Assembly: GCF_022605165.1 (NCBI RefSeq)
Contig: NC_063071.1
Location: 1,426,001 to 1,490,000 of the forward strand
DNA from: Purpureocillium takamizusanense
Taxonomy: Eukaryota; Ascomycota; Sordariomycetes; Hypocreales; Ophiocordycipitaceae
DNA length: 64,000 nt
Direction of reading: 5' to 3'
In this document: positions 1-11,588 of the stretch, piece by piece
Numbering within the stretch: position 1 is the stretch's first letter
Layout: every line of letters begins with the position of its first letter
Notes under the pieces: model-generated
Database searches by the model: none
Told to the model about the DNA's origin: nothing
What the model saw: only the letters and a program-made list of their open reading frames with translations
Made by a program: the position numbers and the translations under genes

Positions 1-2
1 AC

Positions 3-116
3 GAGAGCTATTTGGTGGAATATACCCTACAGGAGATGGACAGCTTTGCGCCGCTTGAGGCTGTTGATGTCGCCATGGAAGAGATGGACGATGCTGATGA
101 AGTTCTGGTCGCGTAA
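3..116 (+). CDS. 3' end of an unrecognised protein-coding gene (partial)
   Basis: An open frame enters from the left edge and runs 37 codons to a TAA at 114-116. The tail is acidic and rich in Glu, Asp and Met, ending in a Val-Leu-Val-Ala tetrapeptide. No motif identifies the family. I call it coding because the frame is open from the edge, the composition is protein-like and C-ending codons fit the neighbouring genes. It is co-oriented with the SAD1-like gene 565 bp downstream. A chance open frame of this length cannot be excluded. Confidence 0.45.
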   Translation, partial: ESYLVEYTLQEMDSFAPLEAVDVAMEEMDDADEVLVA

Positions 117-680
117 GCACGGGGGCACCGGGATATCATGTAGGGCATGGAGGTGCACAGATGGCAGGAAGTCGTTTTTGGATCCCACATAGAGACACAT
201 AGCATGGTAATTGGCGTTTGGTCGACATCTTGACAGGGCCTGTTCACATCGGCGGGTTTGCTGCCAGATTCAGGGTAGGGCTTGAGCTGGCGCGGAACGC
301 GAGGTCGACGCAGCGCTGGTTCAATGAAGTATGCAGCGCGCAAAATCAATCATATGATGGATGGGATGTATGAAACAATGCACTGGCCAATTGCTTGAAT
401 GATAATGGGCGGTCGATTGCAGTTCATTTCCCCGTTCACATCATGGGGCCGGGATCCTCTCCAACTTGCATGATGAGGTTGATGGGCAAGAGCTGAGGCG
501 GACGAGCGACGCGCCCCACAGTGACCTCTTATCTTTTCAGCCTTGCCGCAAGCATACCGCAAGCACGCTCGGAATACCAACCTCGTCGCCAAAAGTTTCT
601 CCCTCCCACCTTCCCCGCCCATCGTCCAGCAACACCCGACCTCTGCGCGATTCCTGACCACGAGGCGCCACGCAGTCGTC
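117..680. other. Intergenic region upstream of the SAD1-like gene
   Basis: No coding signal was found. The part from about 475 to 680 contains no ATG on the + strand and is pyrimidine-rich, as expected for the 5' leader of the downstream gene. An in-frame non-ATG extension upstream of 681 has no protein-like character. Confidence 0.5.
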
Positions 681-2333
681 ATGGCCAAGCGACAGGCGTC
701 AGAGGCCCTGGACGAGCTCGCGGGCGTCGCGTCTCCCGCCTCGAAGAAGTCGCGAACCGGCGAGCTCGAATCGCCGCTTGGGCAGCAGCAGCAGCAGCCC
801 AAGTCGCAAAACGGACGGATAGACGGCGATGACGACGATGATAATGACGATAGCAACGACGACGACGACGGCAGCGCCGGCCAGGTCAACGACACAGAAC
901 ACCCGCTGCGGGCGCCGATACGGCAGGACGCGCCGACCGAGGGCTACGACGACCTCTACCTCGACACCATCGACCGCAACGTGCTCGACTTTGACTTTGA
1001 GAAGCTTTGCTCCGTGTCGCTGTCCAACATCAACGTCTACGCATGCCTCGTGTGCGGCAAGTACTTCCAGGGCCGCGGGCCCAAGTCGCACGCCTACTTC
1101 CACGCCCTCGACGAGGACCACCACGTCTACATCAACCTCGAGACGCAGCGCGTATACGTGCTGCCCGAGGGCTACGAGGTCAAGGGCAAGGCCCTCGACG
1201 ACATCAAGTACGTGTCGGACCCGCGGTACACGCGCCGCGAGGTCATGGACCTGGACCGCGTCGACCGCAAGAGCTGGACCCTCGCGGGCAAGCAGTACAC
1301 GCCGGGTTTCGTCGGCATGAACAACATCAAGGACAACGACTACCTCAATGTCGTGGTCCAGGCGCTGGCGCACGTCGCGCCCCTGCGCAACTACCTCCTG
1401 CTCGAGGACTTTTCCTCCAAGACGGAGCTCGTCCGCCGCTGCAGCATTCTGTTCCGCAAGATCTGGAACCCGCGCGCCTTCAAGGCCCACGTCTCCCCGC
1501 ACGAGCTCCTCCAGGAAATCTCCCTGCGCTCCAACAAGCGCTTCACCCTCACCGCCCAGTCCGACCCCGTCGACTTCCTCTCGTGGTTCCTCAACAACCT
1601 CCACCTCGGCCTCGGCGGCTCCAAGACCAAGCCTGGCAGCTCCATGGTCCAGCGCACCTTCCAGGGCAAGATGAAGGTCGAGTCCCAGGCCATCACGGCG
1701 CGCGCCGACGCCGGCGACAAGCTGCGCTTCGAGGAGGCTGCCGACGTCAAGGTGGACGTGGTGCGCTTCCTCCTCCTCACGCTGGACCTCCCCTCGGCGC
1801 CCCTCTTCCAGGACGAGCTCGAGAAGAACATCATCCCCCAAGTGCCGCTGACTACGGTCCTGGCCAAGTACGACGGCCAGCGCGCGCAGGAGCACCACGC
1901 CCAGCGCAAGCGCTACCGCCTCCTCCACCCCCTGCCCCCCTACCTGATGCTCCACGTCAAGCGCTTCTCGCAGAACAAGTTCGTCTCGGAGCGCAACCCC
2001 ACCATCGTCACTTTCGACGCCCGCAACCTCGATATGTCCCCCTATGTCGAGCCCAACCCCGCCGAGTGGCCCCCCAGCGAGCCCATCTGGTACGACCTCG
2101 TGGCCAACGTCGTCCACGAGGCCGTCCGCAGCAAGGAGGACGTGGCCGACACGGGCGAGGAGCGCAAGACGTGGAAGGTCCAGGTCAAGGACAAGGCCAC
2201 GGGCCAGTGGGTCGTCTGCCAGGACCTTTACGTGGACAAGGTCCAGAGCGAGCTGCTGTATCTAGGCGAGACATATCTGCAGATCTGGGAGCGGAGGAGA
2301 GAGCCCAAGGGCAAAGGCAAGGACAGGTCATAG
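681..2333 (+). CDS. SAD1: U4/U6.U5 tri-snRNP-associated protein SAD1 / USP39-like (inactive deubiquitinase fold)
   Basis: The single-exon frame encodes 550 aa. The ATG at 681 opens a Lys/Arg-rich start followed by polyGln and polyAsp tracts. A ZnF-UBP domain begins near residue 120 with the CLVCG pair (C122, C125) and a His-rich KSHAYFHALDEDHH stretch. A USP-like domain follows from about residue 205. The USP Cys-box motif NLGNTCYMN reads NIKDNDYLN here, so the catalytic Cys is Asp220 and the protein should be enzymatically dead, as is known for USP39/Sad1. The family is needed for tri-snRNP assembly and addition to the spliceosome in the nucleus. Large antisense and +1-frame open frames over this gene are GC-driven shadows. 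Confidence 0.9.
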   Translation: MAKRQASEALDELAGVASPASKKSRTGELESPLGQQQQQPKSQNGRIDGDDDDDNDDSNDDDDGSAGQVNDTEHPLRAPIRQDAPTEGYDDLYLDTIDRNVLDFDFEKLCSVSLSNINVYACLVCGKYFQGRGPKSHAYFHALDEDHHVYINLETQRVYVLPEGYEVKGKALDDIKYVSDPRYTRREVMDLDRVDRKSWTLAGKQYTPGFVGMNNIKDNDYLNVVVQALAHVAPLRNYLLLEDFSSKTELVRRCSILFRKIWNPRAFKAHVSPHELLQEISLRSNKRFTLTAQSDPVDFLSWFLNNLHLGLGGSKTKPGSSMVQRTFQGKMKVESQAITARADAGDKLRFEEAADVKVDVVRFLLLTLDLPSAPLFQDELEKNIIPQVPLTTVLAKYDGQRAQEHHAQRKRYRLLHPLPPYLMLHVKRFSQNKFVSERNPTIVTFDARNLDMSPYVEPNPAEWPPSEPIWYDLVANVVHEAVRSKEDVADTGEERKTWKVQVKDKATGQWVVCQDLYVDKVQSELLYLGETYLQIWERRREPKGKGKDRS

Positions 2334-3001
2334 ACCGTCCTAATTGGAAAAAGGGAATGGGGGGAAAGGGGGTTGGGAGCCTCTCTGGATAGAGCCAAAG
2401 CCGGCGCCCGCCCCCACCCCGCAAGGCGAACCTGTTGTACCATAACGTGTCCCGGGAAAAATATACGTTAATGCAGACATGATGGTCGACTTCAATCCTA
2501 CATCATGATGGGCACGCGACCACCGCATCCGTGCTTCCGAGCCGGTAAAGCCTCTTGGATTCGCTACTCCAGTACGCAACAGCAAAGCGCTTCCCTCTTC
2601 CCACATCGTCCGCCCCGCTGCGCGCCCCAGAGGCCAAACCAAACTCATAAGCTATGGTACATACATTTGCACGTTACATCCCACTCGCTGCTCGGGCTAC
2701 CCTCCGTTTCCAGGTAGGGTGGCGCGAGGAAATCACTTCAACGTTCCCCTCGCAGCCGAAGAACCTTGACTTCCCCCTTGGTGCCCATCCAAGCAAACAG
2801 GTCGAAGGGGTTCAGAGCAAGGGACAACCAAATCAACAACAGCAGATCTGGCCCATTCATGGCGGACCGTTCTCCCGCCACAGTCGACCCAACTGCTCCT
2901 GCCTATATAGTGTACAACAAAAGGTTTTTGCTTCAAGAGGCCCTGGGTTTCTTAGCGCGAGTCGAGCCCTTTAAGAAAGCTTGCCACAATCCTCCTTGTT
3001 C
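2334..3001. other. Convergent intergenic region between SAD1-like and eIF4E2 genes
   Basis: This stretch holds the 3' flanks of two convergent genes. No protein-like frame, tRNA or repeat was recognised. A TATATAG string near 2916 has no gene in a suitable position. Confidence 0.5.
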
Positions 3002-4152
3002 CTAGTCCTGAGGCATCCTCTGGCCGCCAGACGATTGGCGTTTCTCGGACTGAGTCTGACTGGCCTTCTCGCGGCGTTGCTCGTCGATGGCGCTTCGCTG
3101 TTGAATACTGGAGTCATGGCTCTTGAACTCGACTCGGGTATTTTGAGGAAAATTGAGCACGTGCTTCATGATTTCGCTTCGTCAAGTCAGAATGGGGTGC
3201 ACGCTAGGCTGGCCATGAGAAGAATCTTACCGAATCTTGAGGACGCGGCCGCCGTCCGTGCGGGTCCAGATGCTGAGGATGTCCTCACCATTCCGCATGC
3301 TCAGGACGGCGCCGCAGACATCCTCGGACGCGTCGCCAAACTGATCGCCAACGAGGGCTAGAAGCAAATCCTCCCAGTAGCGGTCTGCCACGCCCTTCTT
3401 CATGCGCACGACCCACTTGCCTCCCTTGCGATTGACCTCATCCTCCCAGACGGGCCGTATGTCCTTCTTGAACAGGTGGTAGTCGGACACCACGGGCAGA
3501 GTGGAGGGCCGCTTAAGGTGCCTGTAAATCTCCCAAAACTCCTCCGCAGTCTTGACGGTGGCGATCCCGTGGAGCGTGTTCTCGTACTCGATGAAGCCGT
3601 GCGCCTTGGAGATCGGAGGACGGTACCAAAAGGACCACGCGTCTTTCAGCGGGTGCACCTCGGCGGCTCTCAAAGGGGCAGACGCCTTGGTCTCGGAGAT
3701 GGCGGCCATGCTGGGCGCCCTGCCGACTGGTCTTGGACCGTCCTTGATGGCGCCGGACTTGGCAACGGCCGAGCCCATAGCGCTGTCGAAGGGATTGCCG
3801 GCCGTCTTGGGCGTTTTGGCAGACCCAAACGACGCGAATGCGCCAGAGCCAAGGCCAAAGGCGCTCGAGGCGCCCCCTGTGGGAGATGTCAAACCCGCGC
3901 CCGGCGTATTGAAGGGGCTGGCTTTGCCGCCGTGCGACGACGTGTCACCGCCATGGCGGCGGGAGAAGGGGGCGGCACGGGACGAATCACCGATGGAGGA
4001 GCCGTTGGGCCCATTCGATGAGGTCGAGAGGGAAAGCTTGCCGGAGCTGCAGGGTTCAAAAGCGTTAGCCACTGCGCAGAGCATAGCAGAGCAGGTATGG
4101 GTGGGATGGGGAGTGGTTACTTTGTGCGACGGGTCCATAGATTATTATCCAT
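3002..4152 (-). CDS. Class II eIF4E (4EHP / eIF4E2-like) cap-binding protein
   Basis: Three exons on the minus strand, 4152-4121, 4046-3231 and 3176-3002, join to 340 aa. The introns (74 and 54 nt) have GTAACC and GTAAGA donors; the first has a GCTAAC branch point and a CTGCAG acceptor. Residues 1 to about 140 are a Ser/Thr/Gly/Pro-rich, probably disordered extension. The eIF4E fold starts at HPLKDAW (about 142). The second cap-stacking Trp in WEDE is kept (W211), while the first is a Tyr (Y165), which marks 4EHP/class II proteins. The family binds m7G caps but poorly engages eIF4G and is usually a translational repressor. The last exon supplies the conserved C-terminal helix (REIMKHVLNFP), which confirms the splice. 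Confidence 0.88.
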
Positions 4153-6508
4153 TAAGACTGGCTTGCGATCGCCTCTTCTCTAACGAACGGGCTTGACGTC
4201 GGGCAACGGGGCACCTCGAATGGGGTTTCGCGAGGGCCAGGAAGAAGGAAACGACTGGGAACGGGTCGTGGACGGCGCGGTAGAGCGAGACGGAGAGACG
4301 GCGGTCGGATATCTGAATGTCGCGAGGGGTTCGATAGAGGATGCGCACAGGGGCGTGAAGCTGTGGTTTAGGCAGTCGGAAGAGCGGGAGGCGAGGGCGG
4401 GCGGCGGCGCAGGATCGGAGGCGTTGGAGAAGGGACACTTGGGCGCGAGCTAAACTGGCGATAGAGATAAGGGTAGTAGTAGCAGCTAGGAGCGGTTGGT
4501 GTGTGCTGGCGAGGGAGCGGAACGCAGAATGTGGTTGTTTGTGAATCGATGGGGAGTTCGAGGAGGTTGAGAAGAAATTCTGCGCGAAGTTGTGAGGCGC
4601 CGTATTTGGATGGAGCAGGTGGACAGGCGACCTTTCGGGGGGGCTTCCAAAGGGCCGGGTGGGTGGGTGGAAAAATCTCAGGCGTGGGCGGCGGGTACCT
4701 TTGGCGGCATGTTGCTAGCGATGGTACCTGCCATACCTTACCTGCTGACCCCCTGCCCTTGTGGCCGGTACCTACACCGTCTGCATGCCCACTGGTGGGC
4801 GCCGGGCGACCGATGCACCAGGGCGAGCACGGAGGGAGGTCGGGTCGCGGTGCGGGGGGCTCGTGGCGTCGGGGGTGCGGGCGGTGGTGGCCTGGGCAGG
4901 CATGACCTGACCTGACCGGGTGGATGGATGGATGGCTCATCCCTCAGACGTGCAGCCGGCGCATGGGCGCAGAGGGCGGGCGGGCACCAGCAACGCTGGG
5001 CATGATTCTGTGCACTGCGAATAGGTGTGATGGGGCACGGGGGCTTCCACTGGAGGCCACCTCACTGCGGCCACTGGAACTACAGGTACTAGAGGTAGGT
5101 ACCTTAGTAGCCCCACATCCGTTCGCTTGCTTGACGTAACGTCCAGGCGAGTGCCTGTCAGGTCCCGCGGCGACCCATGATGGAACGTTGGTTGTCGCCA
5201 TCGTTGGAGTGCGCGACCCGACAAAACCCTTGGTGTATCACGCGTGCACCAGCCGCTCTCGCAGCTGCTACAATCAAGCGACACGCCCTCTGCCCGCTCA
5301 ATGCATTGCCTGAGGAGTCTTGGGAACTCGCAAGCTACCTTTGCCTGCGTGAGCAGTTCGGTTCGGCCCCCAATCGTGTCGCGCAATGGCACTGGGCCAA
5401 GCCCGCTTGGCCAGAACCAGCCACGACAAACGCCTGCGACCAAACAGCGGGCATCATGCTGGGTGGGTGGGTGGAACATTGCCCGCCCAACCTTTTGGGT
5501 GTTTGCAGGCCGGCTGCTCGAGGCAAGGCGCGAGCAGGCTGGCGGTGCTTCCTGAGTCCTGAACAGTTCAGGACGGATGGATGGGTGATGCCTCCATCTG
5601 GGGGTGCGCCACGCCGCCATGCTCCGTTGGGGTAACGGCGTTTCTAGGCTCTGGCGGACAGGAGCTCTCGGAGACGTTGCCGGCCACCAATCTCGGGCCC
5701 TTCCCTTGTCAAGCCGGCCCTCCTACCTGGCCTACCCGCGGTCCATGCCACGGTGCCTTTCGCTGAGCCGGCGGCCACGGCACGTCTCCCCCGCAATCCG
5801 GGGTTGCCAGCAAAGGAGATCATTACGTACGTGCCCAGTCGCACAGCCAACACGCCGTGAGACCCGGTATGTGAGGCCGCTCCTACCTGATGGTGGAGAT
5901 GATTGGCTGGTCGCGCTGCAAGGGACTTTGCACGCGAGCGTGATGGCAGCGTGGCTGCTTAGCGAGATGATCATGCCGCAAGGCTCTATAGGCTGCTCTG
6001 CTCCGTTCCGGCCGAAAGGAACCGTCGACGGTTTGCTCGGCAGCTATAGGTGTTTTGTACCTTAGATGTAGATTAGTGGTGTGTCCAAGGATGTGCTGAA
6101 GCATGTCGCTCTTCGACTATTGTCTCCAGGCGACCGATGTATCCGCTCCGTCCGGCCTGCTTCATAACACGCGGATACCGACTGTAACGGTGCCGCCTCC
6201 GAGGGCTAGACCTGAGGTCCAAGAATAAAGGCTTAGAGCAACATGGTAAGCAATGCGCCCGTGACGTTGGGCGCAGGAATTGAACACATGCATCACTGGC
6301 GGCGGTGATCGAGGGTCGAGGTTCCAGCACCTCCAGCGCATGCCCCACCCCATCGAACGGCTCCCGCCTTATCGCAACTCGCCCGCCTTATCAGTCCAAA
6401 AAAATTTCCCAGCGTCCGTCCACCACTGTCGAGTCTCGAGCGCCGCCAACGACTGACCACGACGACGACATTCCCACCTGCCCGTTGTCGCATCTCCACT
6501 CGCTCGCA
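4153..6508. other. Intergenic region between divergent eIF4E2 and LOC1 genes
   Basis: About 2.35 kb with no convincing gene. It contains short WGGTACCT-type strings (near 5094 and 6058), GC-rich low-complexity stretches and the divergent promoters of the flanking genes. All open frames here are short, Cys/Arg/Pro-rich and unlike proteins. Confidence 0.5.
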
Positions 6509-7192
6509 ATGGCGCCCTCAAGAACACGGACAGTCAAGAACAAGCACTCCGCCGCCAAGGCGGGTGCCGGCGGCAAAGGCGGCGCGAAGCGGTCCGCCAC
6601 CGACGGCGTCTCCAAGTCCAGATCCAACAAGCCCAAGAGCGGCCCGCCCCAGGCGCAACAACTAAAGGAAAAGAATCGCGCCCTACTGCACAAGAAGCCC
6701 AAGAAGAAGACGTACACCGAGGCCGAGCTCGGTATCCCCAAGCTCAACATGGTGACCCCCGTCGGCGTCGTCAAGCCCAAGGGCAAGAAGAAGGGCAAGG
6801 TCTTTGTCGACGACACGGTACGCACGTCCCCTTTCACACAATTTTTCATCCATGATCTCGCCGGGGGACCCGGATGGCGCAACATCATGCTGACTCTAAA
6901 CCTGTAGGAGAGCATGAGCACGATTCTTGCCATGGTACAGGCCGAAAAGGACGGGCAGATCGAGTCCAAGATGATCAAGGCACGGCAGATGGAGGAAATT
7001 CGCGAGGCGCGCAAGGTCGAAGCCGAGAAGAAAGATTCCGAGAAGCAGTCGAAGCTCGAGGACGCGAAGCAGTCGTTGCGCAAGAAGCGGAAGCGCAAGA
7101 CGGCCAACGAGGATGGCGACGACTCCATCAAGAGCCTGACGTCTGCGGGCTCCAAGGCTTCCAAGCCCAAGAAGAAGGTCGCCTTCGCTTGA
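6509..7192 (+). CDS. LOC1: LOC1-like 60S ribosomal subunit assembly / mRNA localisation protein
   Basis: Two exons, 6509-6817 and 6908-7192, give 197 aa; the intron begins GTACGC and ends TGTAG. The protein is very basic (Lys/Arg-rich) and nucleolar-type. Residues about 70-105 hold the conserved KKKTYTE-ELG-PKLN block and the K-KGK-FVDD block. The second exon begins with the family's ESM-TILAMV-AEK-GQIESK-M segment and continues as a charged coiled-coil helix. In yeast Loc1 is a nucleolar double-stranded-RNA-binding protein that helps 60S pre-ribosome assembly and ASH1 mRNA localisation. The start is the first ATG that gives the MAPSRT N-terminus typical of this family in filamentous fungi. 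Confidence 0.85.
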
Positions 7193-7490
7193 GACAGGGG
7201 GCCATTTGTGAGGACATTGACTGGCGTTTGGTTCGGCATAGTATGGCGCTCGGAGTTAAAAAGCATACCATGGGTGGAGGGTTGTCCTTGAGGGATCAAA
7301 TCTACGAGACCAGCTGTAGAAATCTTCAGAACAAGTCAGAGTCTCCATGACGCACGCACATTTGGGCATGAATTATGGATGTGGCGCTATGTACCGGCTC
7401 TTTAGCAGCTCGTCCTCAGTGGACTTGCTGTACCATGTCCATTCTACTAACAAGTCTGCGGTTGTGCGCCACCGCCTCATGGTATCTGGT

Positions 7491-9052
7491 CTAACCCTCC
7501 ACGATGGCCAACTTGCGGCGCATCGGGTCATAGTCGGCACCCCGAGATGTCTTGTCCGTTGTTCGTGGGTCCTGGAGAGGCTTGATGCTGTCAAAATCTA
7601 CGTTGAATGCCATGTGGTTAAGGAAGTTGCCAATCTACAATCAAACCTGTTAGCCATCACTCTTCTTCTCTTGGTGTCCTGAGTGGTACATACAGGGCGA
7701 GGATGCCACCTGGTGCCGCCGTTCTCGAACCAGCAGAGATGGCCGCCTAGCGAGGTTGTAATGAGGATGGTGCTGGGGTTCTGACGGAACTCTTCATACG
7801 GAAGTGCTTCGTTGACCGCAATCTAACCAGTGTCAGCGCCGTCGTAGACCCCTGGGCCGTTCATTACGTACCGGATCGTCGGTGGCGTTGATTGCGATGA
7901 ACGGGATGCGGATACCAAGGACTGCGTCTGTTGAGGAAGCGTCCCGATAGTAAGCATACTCGGTGGGATACCCCCAAGTTGGGCATCTAGGAGCATTGTT
8001 AGTGTACTTCGCCCTCGGTGCTGAACCATGTGGAGACGGCGTACTGGACTTCGCGATCAAATTCGTGAAGATAGGTGACCTTCTCCACAGCCGCCAGGTT
8101 CAAGTTGGTAAATTCTTCAATCGATTCCTTGTGTGTAGCAATGAGCTGCTTCATGGCGCCTGTTCGGAGTCAGCAAGATGAAAGGCAGCCCCCCTGCACG
8201 AGTAGAGGTCGATTCCGTACCACCCATGACACGAAGGTAAATTTCCCTGCCGATGAAGTTGTTTTGCAGCAACTTGCTGGAGACTTCCAAGTTGAACGGG
8301 TTTGAAACAACGACTGCCGCCTTTAGCAGGCAGTTGGCACCCTCCTCGCCACAGTACTAGAGAGGTGTAAGCAAGCAGCCGGCCAGCTAGTGGATCAGAG
8401 CGCGCCGTTTTGGACTTACATTGGTGAGCATGTTGGCACCAAGGGAAAAACCCATGCCAAATAAGGGGCGATTAGGAAACTTGCCGTGTAGCCAGTTTAT
8501 CGTCTGGCGCACGTCCCAGGTAGCACGGGCGTTGTAAAGCACGCCGCTGGAAATCTTGCTTCGGGCGCAGCCGCGCGAGTTGACGACGCAAACCTCCCAA
8601 CCGCCTTGACCTATCAGGGGAGCGATGACATGCCGCAAGTAGACCTCGTGAGAGCCGCCGGAAAGCCCATGCAGGATTACGAGCATGGGCTTGCTGTCAT
8701 CCGATGGCAGGCTCTCGAACTGCTGGTCGGTGAAGTAGGCGGTCCTCCGCGGTAGCGTGTCGTCCGTCTCCTCGAACGGCTCGACGGCGAAGTCGACGGC
8801 AAAGGTGCCCTTGTAGGTCTTGTGGTCGGCCTCGAAGACTTTCCGGCGGTAGTAGACCTGCGGACCATGGGGTTTGGTCGCCGTCCACATGGTCTGCAGG
8901 TGGCCGTTGAAGAGTAGGGGGTTGAGATGGCATGGCGGCGTCGTCGATTCGCAAATCTTGAGGAGGTCTGTCTCTGTCCCATCCCTTTGGCGAACGGGCC
9001 GTGGCGATGGCGCGTGAGTGAAGTTGATTTTGGCTCGTCCAAGCCACTCCAT
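7491..9052 (-). CDS. Alpha/beta hydrolase of the YheT/EMB8 (AB hydrolase 4) family
   Basis: Six exons on the minus strand, 9052-8420, 8356-8221, 8159-8045, 7986-7872, 7822-7694 and 7634-7491, give 423 aa. Donors are GTAAGT, GTACGG, GTACGC, GTACGT and GTATGT; one intron has a clear ACTAACA branch point. The nucleophile elbow is GFSLG (S203). The acid is in NATDDP (about D331/D332) and the His in SLGGH (H361), so the triad is complete. The segment LNPLLFNGHLQT near the N-terminus is typical of the family, which includes yeast Eht1, Eeb1 and the monoacylglycerol lipase YMR210W. It probably acts on acyl esters or short acylglycerols; the substrate is not readable from sequence. An upstream in-frame ATG at 9142 exists, but MEWLGRAKINFTH fits the family start better. 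Confidence 0.85.
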
Positions 9053-11588
9053 TTTTGAAGGCGGGAGTTTTGGTGACGATGCTGGTGCTGAGTTGGTAGC
9101 GACTAACGAGTCTATAACGGTGTTTGTGGACCAAGGCAACAAACGAGACGCCTTGGAACGGAAGAAGATGTGCGAGTACCGCTAGAAACAAACGAAGAGC
9201 ACTAATTAGCTCTTGATCTAACGCAGGAAAACCAACTCCAAGTGAAGAAGAGAAAAGCCCTTGTCGAGAGATAGGAGGGTTGCACAAGGCAGCGGAGAAC
9301 TGAGACAGGCGACCATGGGGCAGACAAATCCGCAAGATATTACGAAGTACGGGCAAACCAACAAGGGAGCAAGAGCTCCGGCGTCTAAAACCCAGAATAG
9401 ACGAAAGGCCCGGCCGGAATCGCCGTAGTTTCGATGTCAACCCTGGGCCACGCACCGAGAAACGGTGCCAGCCCCGTACATCGGGGCATTTACAGAAGCC
9501 CGATCTCCGGCTTCAGCGTTCGATTCAGTGGACCATGTGCGCAGTCCGTCCACTGAGCACCGCCCTGCGAAAACGGCAGGTGCCGAGGCACGGGAGATTT
9601 GCATGCCCAGTGAGTTGGGCTCCCTGGCGGCCGGCATGCGCCCCCCACTGCAGGTCGGGACAACGGCGCTAGCAGCTCCGACAAGCTGCACGAAGTACGA
9701 AGTACAGTACCTATCCACGCAACCGGCCACGTGAGTTCTTGTCACGTGACTTGCATTCGCATGACCACCAAACACACTTCTGCTTTGTCCGCACGACTTT
9801 CCGGTCACCCACTGTGCAATGCCATGCCACCCCCTTGAGAGGGCCGCACGTCCACCACCGCCGCCCCTACAGCAGAGCAGAGCAGAGCACTCTTGCCCGT
9901 ATACGATTAAGCGTTAAACGATGGCTCCGGTTCGAACAGTGGCCTGCACGCGACGGCCGCTGTCCCGGGCTGCGATGGCAGAGGGCTGAACTGCGGACAG
10001 ACGCTGCGTGGGCTGACGCCTCGCTGGGGTCTCTATCACGCTTACTCTGCTCTATGACCTGGCATCCAAGGCCATCATCTTTTGCGGTCGACCTCGGCGG
10101 AGACAATCGAAGGGCCCGACTCGTGTCGCCTATGGCCCTGAGCCTAATTTCGAGCGACCGTGTCGCCTTCTGCGGCAATTTGCGCGTGCAGCCTGGATTC
10201 AATACCGAGTCAACCCAACCCTGCGATGCGGAGCTGCTACTCCTACACGAGCCTGGTCTCTGAACCTGGCAGCCAGAATGTTGCTCCTTGGGGGGACTGA
10301 CATCTCGTTATGACGTGTCGACGCTCGCTGTCGAGCCCGATAATTACGGCCATTCCAGCGAGGCCAAGCCGCTCGCTCTACTGGATTCAGCGTGTCACTT
10401 CTCGATGCTATGATGTCCCTCGCCCGGCGAGTCTGGTACATGGCATCCGAGACCACTTCAGCAGCCCATCCGCCCAGCACACCACGTCTTTCGCGACCCG
10501 TCTTGTTCAAGGACCGTTCAACAGAACGGGACAGGCCATGCAAAGGTCCGCAAGTGGCAAAACAAGACCTCCCACCGCTGCGGCCACCTGCCTACGTCGC
10601 TGTTGCAACACATGAGGATCTCTACTCGAAATGTTACCCCGACGTGTGCTGGCAACAGATCACCGTTTTCTGGCCGTTGATGCTTTTATGGTGTTTACAA
10701 CAGCACACCTGCAATCTGTTTCTGGTCTGGCCTCTGCCCGGTCTCGGCAGGGGCTAAATCACGGAGGAACTTTCGTAATAGATCCGAGAGGATCCGTCTG
10801 TAGTGCTTTCATGCTCATCGAATGTGGGGTGGGACATTTGGCGGAAGCGCGCGCAAGCGCTGGGTTGGATGATGGAACACGGAGCTTGGGCCCTGGTGGC
10901 CTTGATTGCAACGGTCGACAGAAGATGCAGCGCAGCAACAGGAGGGCAAATATCTGCGTGATGCCGGAGCAGACACCGGTGTGAGTGCAAGTGCACGTGG
11001 GATGGACCTGGAGATGGCTTGATGGCAGACACGACAAAAGTGTCGTCCGTGGGGCTGAGGCGCGTTTGAAGCCGGCGCCAAACGCGCTATCCCTCTCTAC
11101 GGAGAGCCAGCACAGCCTCTGAGGGTGCTGCATTGCGATACGGGCTGCAGGCGCGAGCACCGACGCTCCCCGCATCGCTTCTGGCACGGGCGACAACAGT
11201 TCAGGACTTGTTGATTGGAGCTGACAGCCAATAGGCATCGTCAGCACAGCGTCGCCTTTGACGGTGTTTCTTTTTATCTGGCCCGCGGTTGGCCTGGGAC
11301 GCCTTCGGCGGGCAGCGGGCCCTTCGCGTTTTTTAGGGCCGACGTGGGCAGTGGACGGTGCAGGTGGTGGTGGGTTTGCAGCCCAGGTGTCGGCGGGTGC
11401 TGGCGGGCGCTGGCGGGTGGTGCTCCAGAGCGGGCCGACGCCCCCGGCGGTCCCCCCCCCCTTCCCCTGCCACTTCGGCTAAGGTGCGGCCATTTACCCA
11501 AACGGCACTAAAACTCTACTCGGGGGATCCTGGAGCCACTGCCGTGAGCCATCTGCCAAAGTCTCCACGTCGCCGTCGACATGCTGCC
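9053..11588. other. Intergenic region between the hydrolase and CTK1 genes
   Basis: About 2.5 kb with divergent promoters and no protein-like frame. It holds two exact copies of the dispersed nonamer TACGAAGTA (9341 and 9696; a partial copy precedes the second) and a short AGCAG-type tandem near 9873-9893. The final stretch before 11589 is C-rich and pyrimidine-rich. Confidence 0.5.

Noticed and set aside
699..2117. 472-codon antisense open frame and a 461-codon +1-frame open frame over the SAD1-like gene
   Set aside because: Both arise from strong C-ending codon use. Their products are low-complexity (Val/Leu/Glu or Pro/Arg) with no domain, whereas the chosen frame has clear ZnF-UBP and USP motifs.
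9925..9955. GGTTCGAACA resembling a tRNA B box (also GGTTCGAAGG near 25107)
   Set aside because: No A box at proper spacing and no cloverleaf stem could be drawn around either site.
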